Positions 53,449-63,870 of a stretch of DNA of 64,000 bases are shown piece by piece (position 1 is the stretch's first letter; each line of letters opens with the position of its first letter). Source of the stretch: Planomicrobium okeanokoites. Lineage in GTDB: Bacteria; Bacillota; Bacilli; Bacillales_A; Planococcaceae. A model generated the notes under the pieces. That model was not told the DNA's origin, did no database searches, and saw only the letters and a program-made list of their open reading frames with translations. Location: positions 496,001 through 560,000 of the forward strand of contig NZ_QQRS01000001.1 in NCBI RefSeq assembly GCF_003428875.1, given 5' to 3'. The translations under genes were made by a program, and so were the position numbers.

Positions 53449-53658
53449 TTACGTCATTGTCAACAATGCCAGAAGCATGCCGCATAAGATGACTCCTCCG
53501 AGCAGAAATAAAAAAACATGCACTAAAAATTCGAGAAATTTATTGCCTTCACGGTCAAGCGGTTTGGCATCCAGATTGGCTACACCATAAGACAGTCCTG
53601 TTTCCTTATAATGCTGCTTTGTTTTCCGAAATTCCTTCCTGCTTCTCCTCGGCTCCAT
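53449..53658 (-). CDS. small single-helix membrane protein
   Basis: A 69-aa protein, strongly basic at the N-terminus with one C-terminal membrane helix (FLEFLVHVFLFLLGGVILCGMLLALL). ATG at 53658 is preceded by GAGGAGGGG. No family recognised. Confidence 0.65.
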   Translation of the reverse strand: MEPRRSRKEFRKTKQHYKETGLSYGVANLDAKPLDREGNKFLEFLVHVFLFLLGGVILCGMLLALLTMT

Positions 53659-53818
53659 AAAACCCCTCCTCAATCAGTTTCTGTATATTCATTATGTGAT
53701 ATTAATCATTATACTAAACTTACAATGATATGAAAGACCTACTTTCTAATAATTCCGAAAAATTGGTCAGAAAAATAATAATTGTATCCAAATAATTTCA
53801 GAAAGCGCATTTTTCCAT

Positions 53819-53846
53819 TAAAAAAGAATCCCACTAAGGGATTCTC
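53819..53846 (-). terminator. terminator of 53849-54106
   Basis: GAATCCC pairs with GGGATTC, followed by TTTTTT on the minus strand. Confidence 0.85.
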
Positions 53847-53848
53847 GC

Positions 53849-54106
53849 TTATGCCTGGACTTGTTGAACAGCTTTATAACTTTTAATTCCGAGAACCGCC
53901 TGGAAAATTCCGGCGATTGTGCAAATAATAATAGCCGCATAGCCTAAGCCTGTAATCGGCTGCAGCATCAATGTTCTGATTACGATCAGCAATAACATTG
54001 CAGTAAGTGCAAAATTCACGATATACGGCCTGTCATAAAATTTCTTCAATGCATAAGCTGCAAATATGGCTGCAGCTATAATTGCCAAAGATAGAATAGT
54101 TCCCAT
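53849..54106 (-). CDS. hypothetical membrane protein
   Basis: An 85-aa protein with three hydrophobic segments and a short polar tail. GAGGGG before ATG. No family recognised. Confidence 0.65.
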   Translation of the reverse strand: MGTILSLAIIAAAIFAAYALKKFYDRPYIVNFALTAMLLLIVIRTLMLQPITGLGYAAIIICTIAGIFQAVLGIKSYKAVQQVQA

Positions 54107-54308
54107 CAGTACCCCTCATTCACTATAAGATTTTCTTAAATCTTACCATGTTTTCGGAACATTCGATATAGTCGTGGAAAAGCTTTCAGCGAATAAATTC
54201 CGGGAAGATTATTTGAAGCTTCTGTAAATTTTACAGGAAGCCATTCATTTATTCCTTAATTACTTATATAGTAGATAGTGACAGTCAGAGAACAAAGGAG
54301 AGGATAAG

Positions 54309-55109
54309 ATGAATAACCACGAAATTGATTTCAAACTGTACGGAGATGACATGCAATTTGTGGAGGTGGAATTGGATCCGAATGAGACAGTGGTTGCAGA
54401 AGCAGGCGCATTGATGATGATGGAAGATGGCATCGCAATGGAAACGATTTTTGGGGATGGCTCCGGCAATGATGCAGGCAGCGGCGTCATGGGCAAGCTT
54501 CTTGGGGCAGGAAGACGGATCATTACGGGTGAAAGCTTGTTCATGACTGCTTTCACCAATAAAGGGAACGGCAAACGGACCGTTTCTTTTGCATCCCCTT
54601 ATCCCGGTAAAATTGTGCCACTCGATCTTAGCAGACTCGGCGGTAAAGTCATCTGCCAAAAAGATGCGTTTCTGGCTGCAGCGAAAGGTGTCTCCATCGG
54701 TATTGAATTTCAGCGGAAACTGGGTACAGGATTTTTCGGTGGCGAAGGGTTCATCATGCAAAAACTGGAAGGCGATGGAATGGCCTTCATCCATGCAGGT
54801 GGAACCCTTTACCGAAAAAATCTTCAAAAAGGTGAAGTGTTGAAAGTAGATACGGGCTGCCTGGTCGCTATGACGGCAGACGTGGAATATAATATCGAAA
54901 TGGTGCCTGGCGTGAAAACTGCGCTGTTCGGCGGAGAAGGCTTATTTTTTGCCACTCTTCGCGGACCAGGAAGCGTATGGGTGCAATCCCTGCCCTTCAG
55001 CCGCCTTGCAAGCAAGGTATTTGCAGCAGCTCCTCAAAATCCTGCTGGCCGATCCAAAGGCGAAGGCAGTGCAGCCGGCGGTCTATTCGATTTACTGGGT
55101 GGCAGATAA
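54309..55109 (+). CDS. TIGR00266/AIM24 family protein
   Basis: A 266-aa protein of the AIM24 beta-helix-like family, with [49 protein letters not shown] and [14 protein letters not shown]. Function is uncertain in bacteria. GGAG upstream. A short hairpin (54218-54241) lies 68 nt upstream without a U tract. Confidence 0.9.
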   Translation: MNNHEIDFKLYGDDMQFVEVELDPNETVVAEAGALMMMEDGIAMETIFGDGSGNDAGSGVMGKLLGAGRRIITGESLFMTAFTNKGNGKRTVSFASPYPGKIVPLDLSRLGGKVICQKDAFLAAAKGVSIGIEFQRKLGTGFFGGEGFIMQKLEGDGMAFIHAGGTLYRKNLQKGEVLKVDTGCLVAMTADVEYNIEMVPGVKTALFGGEGLFFATLRGPGSVWVQSLPFSRLASKVFAAAPQNPAGRSKGEGSAAGGLFDLLGGR

Positions 55110-55113
55110 TAGA

Positions 55114-55159
55114 GAAAAGGTCACACTCGCCAAAAGTCTGGCAAGTGTGACCTTTTGTT
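55114..55159. terminator. bidirectional terminator
   Basis: AAAAGGTCACACT pairs with AGTGTGACCTTTT; inner GCCA/TGGC extends the stem. Confidence 0.92.
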
Positions 55160-55369
55160 TTAATTACTTTGCTTTCTCATGACTTCGACGGCTTCATTGT
55201 ATTTATCAAAATCGAATTCAAGACTATTGGGCTTGTAGAAAAACAGGATCGATTCCTTTTCGCCATGTGCCAGTAAATGAGTGACAACGGCTTTAGGGCT
55301 TTTCATATTTACTCCTGCCTGATCTGCATCCGTTAAAAGCTCCAGAATGTTCGGAGGTATATTAGTCAT
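55160..55369 (-). CDS. small hypothetical protein
   Basis: A 69-aa soluble protein (TNIPPNILELLTDAD... FDKYNEAVEVMRKQ). AAAGGAG precedes the ATG. No family recognised. Confidence 0.7.
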   Translation of the reverse strand: MTNIPPNILELLTDADQAGVNMKSPKAVVTHLLAHGEKESILFFYKPNSLEFDFDKYNEAVEVMRKQSN

Positions 55370-55408
55370 TGATTGGCTCCTTTCAAGATTAATGTCACTG
55401 TAGCCTTA

Positions 55409-56128
55409 TTAAACATAATCGCGGATATCCGTTATGGTTTCCAGAACTTTAAAATCTTCCCTCTCCAAAAGACGGATCAATTGTTCAGCCGTTTGATCAG
55501 GGGTGCTGAGCATCCCCTGATTCTTATACATTTTGAAATTCTCAATCATAGGAAAATCAGTTTCTGAGCTTTCACGGATTTTCTCCTGCATCCCCGTATC
55601 GATGATGCCAGGGGCGATTGACATGGTTTTGATGTCTTTGTATTCTTTTGCGAGGCATAAACTGAAATGGTCGAGTCCCGCTTTACCTGCGCAATAAGAA
55701 CTCCACCCTTCGTAAGCCTTCCTGCCGGCGCCTGAGGAAATGTTGATGATTCTTTTTTGTGCCGCAAAATCTGCGGCCAATGAAATGAACGCGCCACTAG
55801 TGATCATTGGTGCAGTCAGATTCAAAGTGACGCTATTGCTTACTTCGGCTGCCTGGTTATTTTCTGCAAAGCCGATGGGTGAAATTGTTCCCGCATTATT
55901 AATGAGGGTCAGACTGGTGACATCCTCAGAAATTAAATCGAAAATCCTGCCCATCAATTCTGGGATGTCAGATGTATTTAATAAATCGAATTCAAAAGGC
56001 TTGGTTCCTGGCCAATCTTCTGAAAAAGAACGCGCTATGCCGTATACCTGATGGCCTTTGTCTGTCAATTGTCTGCTGAGGGCATTGCCGATGCCTTTGG
56101 AAGCCCCTGTAATTATGTAAGCCTCCAT
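55409..56128 (-). CDS. yueD: SDR oxidoreductase, (S)-benzoin-forming benzil reductase type (YueD)
   Basis: A 239-aa short-chain dehydrogenase. NADP-binding TGASKGIG is at residues 6-13, NNAG in LINNAGTI, and the active site has Ser (ISSGAGR) with YCAGK. The length and sequence resemble B. subtilis YueD, which reduces benzil; the natural substrate is probably a diketone or pteridine. ATG at 56128 has AAAGGGG seven nt upstream; an ATG at 56134 overlaps the previous stop but is too close to that site. Confidence 0.87.
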   Translation of the reverse strand: MEAYIITGASKGIGNALSRQLTDKGHQVYGIARSFSEDWPGTKPFEFDLLNTSDIPELMGRIFDLISEDVTSLTLINNAGTISPIGFAENNQAAEVSNSVTLNLTAPMITSGAFISLAADFAAQKRIINISSGAGRKAYEGWSSYCAGKAGLDHFSLCLAKEYKDIKTMSIAPGIIDTGMQEKIRESSETDFPMIENFKMYKNQGMLSTPDQTAEQLIRLLEREDFKVLETITDIRDYV

Positions 56129-56130
56129 CG

Positions 56131-57702
56131 TCATTCCCCTTTCTCGTACATGATTTCGCCGTCTACCACCGTCATTTCAACTTGAGCCTCGAGAATCTGC
56201 TCCTCGTTCCCTTGAAACAGGTCACGATCAAAGACGCTGAAATCAGCATCATATTTTACAGCGAGGATGCCTCTCGAATGTTCTTTGCAAATGGCAGCCG
56301 CGCTGCCGCTCGTATAAAGCTGTACGGCTTCAAAGCGGCTGAGCTTTTCTTCCGGCATAAATCCTTCATGGGTTTCATAAGGTCTGCGTCTCGTTACAGC
56401 CGCATAGATTCCCTGCTTCGGATCCACTTCTTCGATCGGAGCATCCGATCCTCCGGCACAAATCAAACCGCGGTCGAGCAATTTTTTCCATGCATAAGAC
56501 CATTCAAGGCGCTCTTCTCCAAGCCGTTCAACGACCCACGGAAAATCCGACGTCACAAAACTTGGCTGAAGATCAAGAATCGCATCGATCTTTTCCATGC
56601 GCTCCACGAGATCTTCCCGCAGGACCATGCTGTGGATCAACCGGTCCCGCTTCCCTTTTGGCACCGGGTGAGCTTCAATCGCATCGAGTGCTTTTTCCAT
56701 TCCCAAATCACCTATGACATGGATAGCCACAGCTTCACCATGTTTTCGCGCTACAGACACCAGACGTTTTAATTCTTCATCTGAATGGATTGCAACACCG
56801 CTGGTGGAAGGGTCGTCATTATAAGGCTTGCTTAATAGCGCAGTCCGTCCGCCAATGGAGCCGTCAGCGAAAATCTTCATCGGTCCCGGATCTACAAAAG
56901 GCTCCACATATGAGGCATTTTTCATCATTTCCTCAAATGCACTATGAGCCCGAAGCAAGTGGGCGCGGAATTTGGTTTTTCCTCCCAATACATTCTTGAA
57001 TGCCTGCAATGGTTTTGAGTAATGGCCATAATAGCCCATATCTTCTGTGTGTGCACCGGTCAGTCCCAAAGCCAGTAAATCATCCACAGATGTCTGCAAT
57101 GCTTTCGTCAGATATTCCACACTCACTTCCGGCACAACGTCCGCTACAAGATCCTGAGCTGCGTCCAATAAGTAGCCGGTGGGCTCCCCATCAGCGTCAC
57201 GCACAATCAGTCCGCCTTCCGGATCGGGCGTATCTTTAGTTATGCCTGCTAATGCAAGCGCGCTGGAGTTTGCCAGTATGGCATGCCTGCAGACACGCTT
57301 CAGCAGCATCGGAGATGTTGAGATTTCATCCAGTTCAACTCTGTGGAAGATTTTCCTGTCCGGAAAATTGTTCTCATTCCAGCCTTCCCCGATAAACCAT
57401 TCATCGGACGCCAAACCTTCGGTGGATTCGATGAGCTGCTGTTTCATGTCTTCAGAAGAATCGATTTTTGAAAGGTCCACGCGGAGCAATTTTTCACCGT
57501 GTCCTATCATATGCATATGACTGTCAACAAAGCCTGGATATAATACTTTTCCTTTCAGATCGATTTCAAGATCAGCTTCATCCTTCAGTTCCTTTAATGA
57601 ACCCATTGCTTCTATTTTACCGTCAGCGACCAAAACAGCTTCCACTGTCTCCCCTTCTGCCGCCATCGTATAAATAATTCCTCCATGCCATAACGTCTTC
57701 AT
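56131..57702 (-). CDS. amidohydrolase (YtcJ family)
   Basis: A 523-aa metal-dependent amidohydrolase of the YtcJ type. Metal ligands are in GFVDSHMHM (near residues 57-65), VAIHVIGD, and the distal Asp is in CAGGSDAPIEEVDP. A central insertion domain is present. The family covers imidazolonepropionase-like to unknown amide hydrolases. It is followed directly by the SDR gene as an operon. Confidence 0.9.
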   Translation of the reverse strand: MKTLWHGGIIYTMAAEGETVEAVLVADGKIEAMGSLKELKDEADLEIDLKGKVLYPGFVDSHMHMIGHGEKLLRVDLSKIDSSEDMKQQLIESTEGLASDEWFIGEGWNENNFPDRKIFHRVELDEISTSPMLLKRVCRHAILANSSALALAGITKDTPDPEGGLIVRDADGEPTGYLLDAAQDLVADVVPEVSVEYLTKALQTSVDDLLALGLTGAHTEDMGYYGHYSKPLQAFKNVLGGKTKFRAHLLRAHSAFEEMMKNASYVEPFVDPGPMKIFADGSIGGRTALLSKPYNDDPSTSGVAIHSDEELKRLVSVARKHGEAVAIHVIGDLGMEKALDAIEAHPVPKGKRDRLIHSMVLREDLVERMEKIDAILDLQPSFVTSDFPWVVERLGEERLEWSYAWKKLLDRGLICAGGSDAPIEEVDPKQGIYAAVTRRRPYETHEGFMPEEKLSRFEAVQLYTSGSAAAICKEHSRGILAVKYDADFSVFDRDLFQGNEEQILEAQVEMTVVDGEIMYEKGE

Positions 57703-57821
57703 CGACTCACTCCTTTTCTCTCATTCATCATAAGTTGAATTCACAGGATATTCAATAATTCCCACATCTATTATTGAAATTTTCCTTCTGACCCGCCAGA
57801 CACTTATGGACTGGCACGATA

Positions 57822-57830
57822 TGTTATAAT
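57822..57830 (+). promoter_or_regulatory. extended -10 promoter of the CBS/CorC gene
   Basis: TGTTATAAT (TG-N-TATAAT), 50 nt upstream of the start. Confidence 0.6.
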
Positions 57831-57850
57831 GGTTCCATATTTGGAAAGCA

Positions 57851-57875
57851 GAGGTGAACCTCCTGTCTCGGGAGG
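57851..57875 (+). promoter_or_regulatory. leader hairpin overlapping the Shine-Dalgarno site
   Basis: CCTCC (57859-57863) can pair with the SD GGAGG (57871-57875), or its CCTC part with the upstream GAGG (57851-57854). Confidence 0.4.
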
Positions 57876-57880
57876 ATTAA

Positions 57881-59179
57881 TTGGACAGTTTACTTATCTT
57901 GAATTTATTCATCATGTCGCTTTTGATAGCGATGACAGCATTATTTGTGGCAGCGGAATTCGCCATTATCAAAGTTCGTGTTTCACGCATCGATCAATTG
58001 ATTTCAGAAGGCAATGGCAGCGCGGCGATTACCAAAAGAATTATTGATAACCTGGATTACTACCTTTCCGCCTGCCAGCTTGGAATCACGGTTTCTGCCC
58101 TGGGTCTGGGCTGGCTCGGTGAACCGGTGATTGAACAGTTGCTGCGTCCGCTGTTCGAAACGCTGAATGCCAATGAACCTGTTACCACTTTATTTTCATT
58201 CGGAGTGGCTTTTGCCATCATCACTTTCTTCCACGTCGTGATTGGTGAAATGGCCCCTAAAACGATGGCGATTCAAAATGCAGAGCATATCGCTTTAAGA
58301 GTGGCATGGCCTCTTTATTTCTTTGGAAGATTCATGGAACCCGCCATCCGCATTATGCACGGCACTTCCAAAGGATTGCTTAGCATTGCTGGCATCAAAA
58401 CAGTAGGATATGAACAGGCGCATTCCGAAGAAGATTTGAAAATCATCATGACCCAAAGTTATAACAGCGGTGAAATCAATCAGACAGAGCTGTCGTATAT
58501 GCAGAATATCTTTTCTTTCGATGAAAGAATGGCAAAAGATATTATGATTCCGCGCACACAAATGGAGACCATCTCTATGGAAATGGATCATGGCGATTTG
58601 ATGGAAATAGTACGGGAGCATCAGTACACCCGCTATCCGGTTACGGAGCAGGGAGATAAAGATGATATCATCGGCTTTATCAACGTCAAGGAAATGCTGA
58701 CGAACTATACAAAGGAAATGGATCTGAAAAAAAGCATTGCGATGCACGATATCCCTTTTGTACATGATATGGCTCCAATTCAAGACGTATTGGTCAAAAT
58801 GCAGAAAGAGCATGTCCACATGGCGATAGTGGTTGATGAATACGGCGGCACAGCCGGCGTCATCACAATGGAAGATATACTTGAAGAAATAGTCGGGGAA
58901 ATCCGGGACGAATTCGATGAAGATGAACGGGATGAAATCAAGGTCCTGGATGCTAACCGTTATCTGTTGAACGGCCGAGTCCTATTGTCAGATCTTGAGG
59001 AACGCTTTGCGCTGAATTTTTATGACAGTGAAGATGTGGACACCATCGGCGGTTGGGTACAAATGATGAATACAGAAATCAGCGAAGGCGGAAAAGTGGA
59101 ACTTCCCGGCCATACCATTACCGTACGTGAAATGGAAAATCATCAGATAATCAGGTTGCTGCTTGTTAAGCATGAGTAA
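57881..59179 (+). CDS. hemolysin-family CNNM/CorC membrane protein
   Basis: A 432-aa protein: DUF21 membrane domain (helices to about residue 150, with [22 protein letters not shown]), then a CBS pair (about 215-335, [44 protein letters not shown]) and a C-terminal CorC_HlyC domain. Related Bacillus proteins export or control Mg2+. TTG start at 57881 after GGAGG. A leader hairpin could control translation. Confidence 0.9.
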   Translation: MDSLLILNLFIMSLLIAMTALFVAAEFAIIKVRVSRIDQLISEGNGSAAITKRIIDNLDYYLSACQLGITVSALGLGWLGEPVIEQLLRPLFETLNANEPVTTLFSFGVAFAIITFFHVVIGEMAPKTMAIQNAEHIALRVAWPLYFFGRFMEPAIRIMHGTSKGLLSIAGIKTVGYEQAHSEEDLKIIMTQSYNSGEINQTELSYMQNIFSFDERMAKDIMIPRTQMETISMEMDHGDLMEIVREHQYTRYPVTEQGDKDDIIGFINVKEMLTNYTKEMDLKKSIAMHDIPFVHDMAPIQDVLVKMQKEHVHMAIVVDEYGGTAGVITMEDILEEIVGEIRDEFDEDERDEIKVLDANRYLLNGRVLLSDLEERFALNFYDSEDVDTIGGWVQMMNTEISEGGKVELPGHTITVREMENHQIIRLLLVKHE

Positions 59180-59206
59180 AGTGATCATATGAATATTCTT
59201 CAAATA

Positions 59207-59242
59207 TAAAAGGGTGCCGGATTTTTTCCGGCACCCCTTTTA
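59207..59242. terminator. bidirectional terminator
   Basis: AAAAGGGTGCCGGA pairs with TCCGGCACCCCTTTT. Confidence 0.92.
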
Positions 59243-59259
59243 TTATGATCCTGCGCGCA

Positions 59260-60192
59260 TCATTTCTTGTCCTGCAGTAGCGATTTTTCATATTCGAATT
59301 TCTTCATCAGCATTTCACCGCTGTAACCTTCTTCAATCAATTTTGCGAGTATAGCGCGTGTATCTTCATCCGAAGCTTCCGGCTGGTGCTCCCGGTCAAT
59401 CTCCACTTCATTTTCAGGATCCGTTATCCAGTCGGAATAACCGCCTGTATACAGACGCAACGAGTCATAACCTTTTTCAGCCAGCATAGCGTATAAAGGA
59501 GCTGCCGTAACGCCACTGCCACAATAAACAACTACCGGTTCATTTTGCTGAATTACAGATGAAAAGTCCACTTCGGTATCCAGTTTCCCGTGGCTGACCA
59601 ACTGGCTCCAGTCAAAATTATGCGCACCTGGGATCCGTCCTGCTACACGGTCCAGCGGTTCTTCGATTCCCGCATAGCGTTCTGGAGACCTTGCATCAAG
59701 CAGAATGCCAAGTTCATCACCTTTAATCACAGTTTTAACATACTCACGGTCCGCGTATATTTCATTTTTAAATTCAGGCTCATAATTCGAAGGAGTGAAT
59801 TCAGGAATTTCTTCTGATACTGCCGCTCCATTTTCCTTCATTTCCGAAAAGCCCATTTTGCTGATGTAGACATTCTCGAATCCACAATATTTCAATAACC
59901 ACCAGGCTCTTGCGGCAAAAGGCGCTCCTCCCTGGTCATATACGATAATATGATCGTCAGCAGACAATCCGCTTTGCCGGATCAATCCGACTAATTTCTC
60001 GTTTGAAGGCATCGGGTGCCGGCCGGCTTCAGATGCCATATCACTCAAATCCTTTTCGAGGTCCCAGTAAATCGCACCTTCGATATGTTCCTGTCTATAA
60101 AGAGTTTCCCCCGTCTCCGGCTTGCCCAGTTCATACCGGGTATCGATCCAGCGATACTGATCCGTATCCAGCGTTTCTATGAATACTTTCAT
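59260..60192 (-). CDS. rhodanese-type sulfurtransferase
   Basis: A 310-aa two-domain rhodanese (thiosulfate or 3-mercaptopyruvate sulfurtransferase). The C-terminal domain has the active loop CGSGVTA with Cys224. The inactive N-terminal domain has YDQGGAPFAARAWWLLKYCGF. The CGSGVT loop favours mercaptopyruvate. It lies three nt after dynA on the same strand. Confidence 0.92.
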   Translation of the reverse strand: MKVFIETLDTDQYRWIDTRYELGKPETGETLYRQEHIEGAIYWDLEKDLSDMASEAGRHPMPSNEKLVGLIRQSGLSADDHIIVYDQGGAPFAARAWWLLKYCGFENVYISKMGFSEMKENGAAVSEEIPEFTPSNYEPEFKNEIYADREYVKTVIKGDELGILLDARSPERYAGIEEPLDRVAGRIPGAHNFDWSQLVSHGKLDTEVDFSSVIQQNEPVVVYCGSGVTAAPLYAMLAEKGYDSLRLYTGGYSDWITDPENEVEIDREHQPEASDEDTRAILAKLIEEGYSGEMLMKKFEYEKSLLQDKK

Positions 60193-60195
60193 TTC

Positions 60196-63100
60196 CTACA
60201 CCCTTTCGCTTATCAGATTTGTATATATTTCTTTCCATTGCGCCAATTTTTCTTCCTGCTGCAATAACGTCCGCTCAGAATCGATCTGGTCAGTGCCTTG
60301 TCTGATAATATGCTGCCTTAACCCTTCCGCTTCCTGTTCAATCCAGAATTCTGCCCATTCAGCCAGTTTCCGTTTCTCTTTTTCGAGATAAACTTGGGCA
60401 TCAGGCTCCATCAGAGCTTGAAGAGCGTCACGAAGTTTTTCTTTTTCATTTTTCTCGAAAAAGCTTTTATTGTTTCGATAATAGGATTTTACCGAAGAAT
60501 AATCCGTACCTGTAAAGGCCTTATCAGGTTCAAGCATCGATGCTTCTGCCACTTCGTAAGGAGTGAATGAGAAATCAGGATTTTGCACCCGCAGTTTTTC
60601 AGTTTCGTCCCGGAAGCGGCTTTCAATGTTTTTCGCTATCCGCTGCGAGAGGCGGAAATTAGTGACCCTGATTTCCTGTTCAAAATCAAATGCCGTCATT
60701 TCCACCAGTTCGTGTAAAGCCGCGTTTAAAGCTTGCTGTGCCGATTTGCCGGCAAATAAGGAAGGGTTGAATGATTCCTTGAAAAAATCATTGAATCGGT
60801 AAAACACACGCTGATTCACATAATATAACAATTCACTCAGATCCTGCATCGCATCCTTGATCATTACCGGAGCAGGCGAATCCGCAAATTGCTTACGCAG
60901 CTGCTGTTCCAGAAGCTTCAGTTCCGCCAATCGTTCATCTTTGCGGGACATATTGGAATCGGTATGCTCAATCAATGATCGGAAGCGTGCAACCGCTTTT
61001 TGTTCTTCTTCTGCCAGGGATTGAACTGCCATCCCTTTTAACTCATCTTTCAAAAAGTGCTGGAAAGCTTCTTCGAATTCCGGCATTCCTGATTGCTCAC
61101 GATTTTTCAGCGCCTGAAGGCTTGAAACTCCGAACAGCCGTGGGAATCTGATGCCGAAACGCTGCAATTCCTCTTTCACGTAATTCTCGACCGATTCCTG
61201 CTCTTCTTTGTTTTGCGCCAAATCGATGGCATTGACAACAAAGAACATCTTATCCATTTCAAAAGCATCTTTCACGCGCCCGAGTTGAATCAAAAATTCC
61301 CGGTCTGCCCTTGCAAAGGCATGATTATAGTAAGTGATGAACAATATGGCGTCTGCATTCCGGATGTATTCAAAAGCTACATTCGTATGGCGGGCATTGA
61401 TCGAGTCTGCACCGGGGGTATCGACTAATGTAACACCGCTGCGCGTTAACTCGCAATCGTAATAAAAATCGATTTCATCCACAAAGCAGCTGCGTTCTTC
61501 CTTGGCGACATATAAACCGAATTCTTCCCGGTCTGTTCGGATGGTTTCTCCCAAACGGTCTTTAAAATCACGATAGCCGGCTTTGAAAGCTTCAATAAAG
61601 GATTTATGCACTTGCTGCTCAGTACCGCCGGCTTCCGGCAGATCCCCGGCTTTTCGGTAAGCATCGTCCAATGTCTGAACTTTAACACCGAATACTTCAA
61701 AGGAATTGCGCACATCTTCCGTCATTTCCTGTACTGTCTTCAAGCGTACATCGGCCGTTTCATGAGGATGATTTTCACTGACCGGACGGATGCGGTTAAT
61801 CGTCGCTGTAGTTGGATTAGGAGAGACCGGCAAGACAGTTTCGCCCATCAGCGCATTTGAAAATGAGGATTTTCCTGCGCTGAAAGCACCGAATAATGCA
61901 ATTGTGAATTCCTGTCCTTCTAGTCGCGAAGCTTTTCTTTTCAAATAATCTGCTGTTTCCTCAAAGCCTCTGATCGGACTGAGCGCGGATGACGTATTCA
62001 GAGCACGACTCAGCACCGCATTCTCATCATGCTGATCGGTGCCGACAGTTTGTGCATATTGCTCAACCTTTTCTTCGACTGCATTATCATCAGCTGCCAG
62101 CATTGAGGGATCAAACTCGACCATTTCATCTGTCGAAGCCTGGAACTCGCTGCGCCATTCTTCCAGAAGCGTTTCCGCAGCCGCCTTTTGTTTCGGCAGC
62201 ATCGCGGAGAATGCACGCTCAACTTGCTCAATTCTTTCATTCATTTCTTCCAGCGTACTGATGGCAAGCAGCTTCTGATTCAGCGTTTCAGCCTTCATGC
62301 CAATTTCTGTACCTGCATCTTCAGGGATTGATTCGAATTTCTCCTTCTGCGCATTTTTCCAGCCTTCGGTTTCTTTTATGAACCAGCGCTGTATGCCGAC
62401 ACTTAAACTATTTGCGAAATTAAGGACTGTGTCACCAGTTATCAGGACACCTTTTGGCAGTTGGTCTTCAACTACTGAAAACGGTACTTCCAGTTCCATA
62501 TCATCAATTGCCAGGGAATCCTGGTCAGTCAATAACGCTGCATCCTTCAAAGCGGATTTCATCAATCTTTTCAGATGCACGGTGATTTGAGAAGGAATAA
62601 CAGTTCCCAGTTTTTCTTTGACGTCATCCCGGCGGGCATCACGTTCAGCCTCCGTCTTTTTGCCGCTGAACAGCATGCCGACTTTAAAGTCGGGTTGCAT
62701 GGCTTCCAGATAAAGCGTTAAGGAATTTCTCAACTCGTATGGCATGATATTGGCATTTTCGAGCAATTCTTTGCGGTTCTTTTCGAAATCGCCTTTCCAG
62801 CTCTCAAAATCCTGTACAGATAATCGCCGTTCCACTTTATTAGTCTCTGCTTTGACATCTTCACGCATTTCCCATTCTTCCGGGCTCAACACGTTTGAAA
62901 AAGCCTCCAGCCTTTCCATCTTTTCATCTTCTAAAAAGTTCAGATGTTCATCTTTCAATTGGGAAAGCGCGGATTCCGCAGCTTTTCCGACATTTCCTTC
63001 CCAGCCTTCCATTGATGAAGAAACAAGTGCTTTAACTGATTCAAAGTCATTGCCGTCCATTTCGAAATCCCGCAGTGACGTAAAGAATATGCCTTTCGGT

Positions 63101-63780
63101 TCGACTCCCCAAGCTGAAAAAGAATCCGCTACAGATTTTTTGAATGCCGGAAAATCCAGTTCGCTGTCCTGATGCTTGTCGATTTGATTGACAATCAGGT
63201 AAAGGTCCGTGTATTTTTGCAATTCTTTTGTGAAATTGAAGTTCAATTCGGATTGGACGTGGTTATAATCCATTACATAAAAAACCATATCTGCAATATG
63301 CAGTGCAGATTCAGTGGAGATCCTGTGTGCATCATCTGTCGAATCCACTCCCGGAGTATCCATGACACTAACACCATCCGGTAAAACTGAGTCTTTGTGG
63401 CCGATATCGATCTGTGTCACATCACCGCTTTTGCAATACTGCTTAACGGCATCAAAATCATAATTTTCAGGAAAATAAACCGGCTTCCCTTCCGTCTTAT
63501 TGACGATGGCAAAATCAGAATCTGCTTTGTGCACATTTACGATATTGGCACTGGTCGGTATCGGACTTGATGGCAATAAAGTTTCGCCAGTCAATGCGTT
63601 TATCATGGATGATTTTCCCGAAGAAAAATGTCCCGCAAAACCGATGATGAACTGATTTTTCAATATTTTCTTTCCGAACAATTTCGCTTTCGCTGCACGG
63701 TCAGTGTCGTCGTTCTCTTCAAAGATGCGGTGCAGCCGCGCAGTTTCTATTAATTCATTATGATGGTCCAAAGCTGTCAT
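60196..63780 (-). CDS. dynA: double dynamin-like GTPase DynA (YpbR)
   Basis: A 1194-aa protein with two fused dynamin modules. First P-loop HFSSGKSS near residues 51-58, second AFSAGKSS with Lys637. Each has DTPG (MDTPGVDST; VDTPGADSI) and long helical stalks. The length matches B. subtilis DynA, a membrane-fusing dynamin that protects against membrane stress and phage-induced lysis. It is first of a unit with the rhodanese. Confidence 0.95.
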   Translation of the reverse strand: MTALDHHNELIETARLHRIFEENDDTDRAAKAKLFGKKILKNQFIIGFAGHFSSGKSSMINALTGETLLPSSPIPTSANIVNVHKADSDFAIVNKTEGKPVYFPENYDFDAVKQYCKSGDVTQIDIGHKDSVLPDGVSVMDTPGVDSTDDAHRISTESALHIADMVFYVMDYNHVQSELNFNFTKELQKYTDLYLIVNQIDKHQDSELDFPAFKKSVADSFSAWGVEPKGIFFTSLRDFEMDGNDFESVKALVSSSMEGWEGNVGKAAESALSQLKDEHLNFLEDEKMERLEAFSNVLSPEEWEMREDVKAETNKVERRLSVQDFESWKGDFEKNRKELLENANIMPYELRNSLTLYLEAMQPDFKVGMLFSGKKTEAERDARRDDVKEKLGTVIPSQITVHLKRLMKSALKDAALLTDQDSLAIDDMELEVPFSVVEDQLPKGVLITGDTVLNFANSLSVGIQRWFIKETEGWKNAQKEKFESIPEDAGTEIGMKAETLNQKLLAISTLEEMNERIEQVERAFSAMLPKQKAAAETLLEEWRSEFQASTDEMVEFDPSMLAADDNAVEEKVEQYAQTVGTDQHDENAVLSRALNTSSALSPIRGFEETADYLKRKASRLEGQEFTIALFGAFSAGKSSFSNALMGETVLPVSPNPTTATINRIRPVSENHPHETADVRLKTVQEMTEDVRNSFEVFGVKVQTLDDAYRKAGDLPEAGGTEQQVHKSFIEAFKAGYRDFKDRLGETIRTDREEFGLYVAKEERSCFVDEIDFYYDCELTRSGVTLVDTPGADSINARHTNVAFEYIRNADAILFITYYNHAFARADREFLIQLGRVKDAFEMDKMFFVVNAIDLAQNKEEQESVENYVKEELQRFGIRFPRLFGVSSLQALKNREQSGMPEFEEAFQHFLKDELKGMAVQSLAEEEQKAVARFRSLIEHTDSNMSRKDERLAELKLLEQQLRKQFADSPAPVMIKDAMQDLSELLYYVNQRVFYRFNDFFKESFNPSLFAGKSAQQALNAALHELVEMTAFDFEQEIRVTNFRLSQRIAKNIESRFRDETEKLRVQNPDFSFTPYEVAEASMLEPDKAFTGTDYSSVKSYYRNNKSFFEKNEKEKLRDALQALMEPDAQVYLEKEKRKLAEWAEFWIEQEAEGLRQHIIRQGTDQIDSERTLLQQEEKLAQWKEIYTNLISERV

Positions 63781-63837
63781 ATTCCGGTATCCCCTTCATT
63801 TTATACTCCTTTTATCATACCATTTATCGCGATAAAC

Positions 63838-63870
63838 GAAAAACATCCCCTCCATTTAAGGAGAGGATGT
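63838..63870 (-). terminator. terminator of a gene beyond the window
   Basis: On the minus strand ACATCCTCTCC pairs with GGAGGGGATGT, followed by TTTTCG. Confidence 0.75.

Noticed and set aside
54218-54241. Hairpin GCTTCTGTAA/TTACAGGAAGC upstream of the TIGR00266 gene
   Set aside because: No U tract on either strand and no link to a known operator; not called as a terminator.
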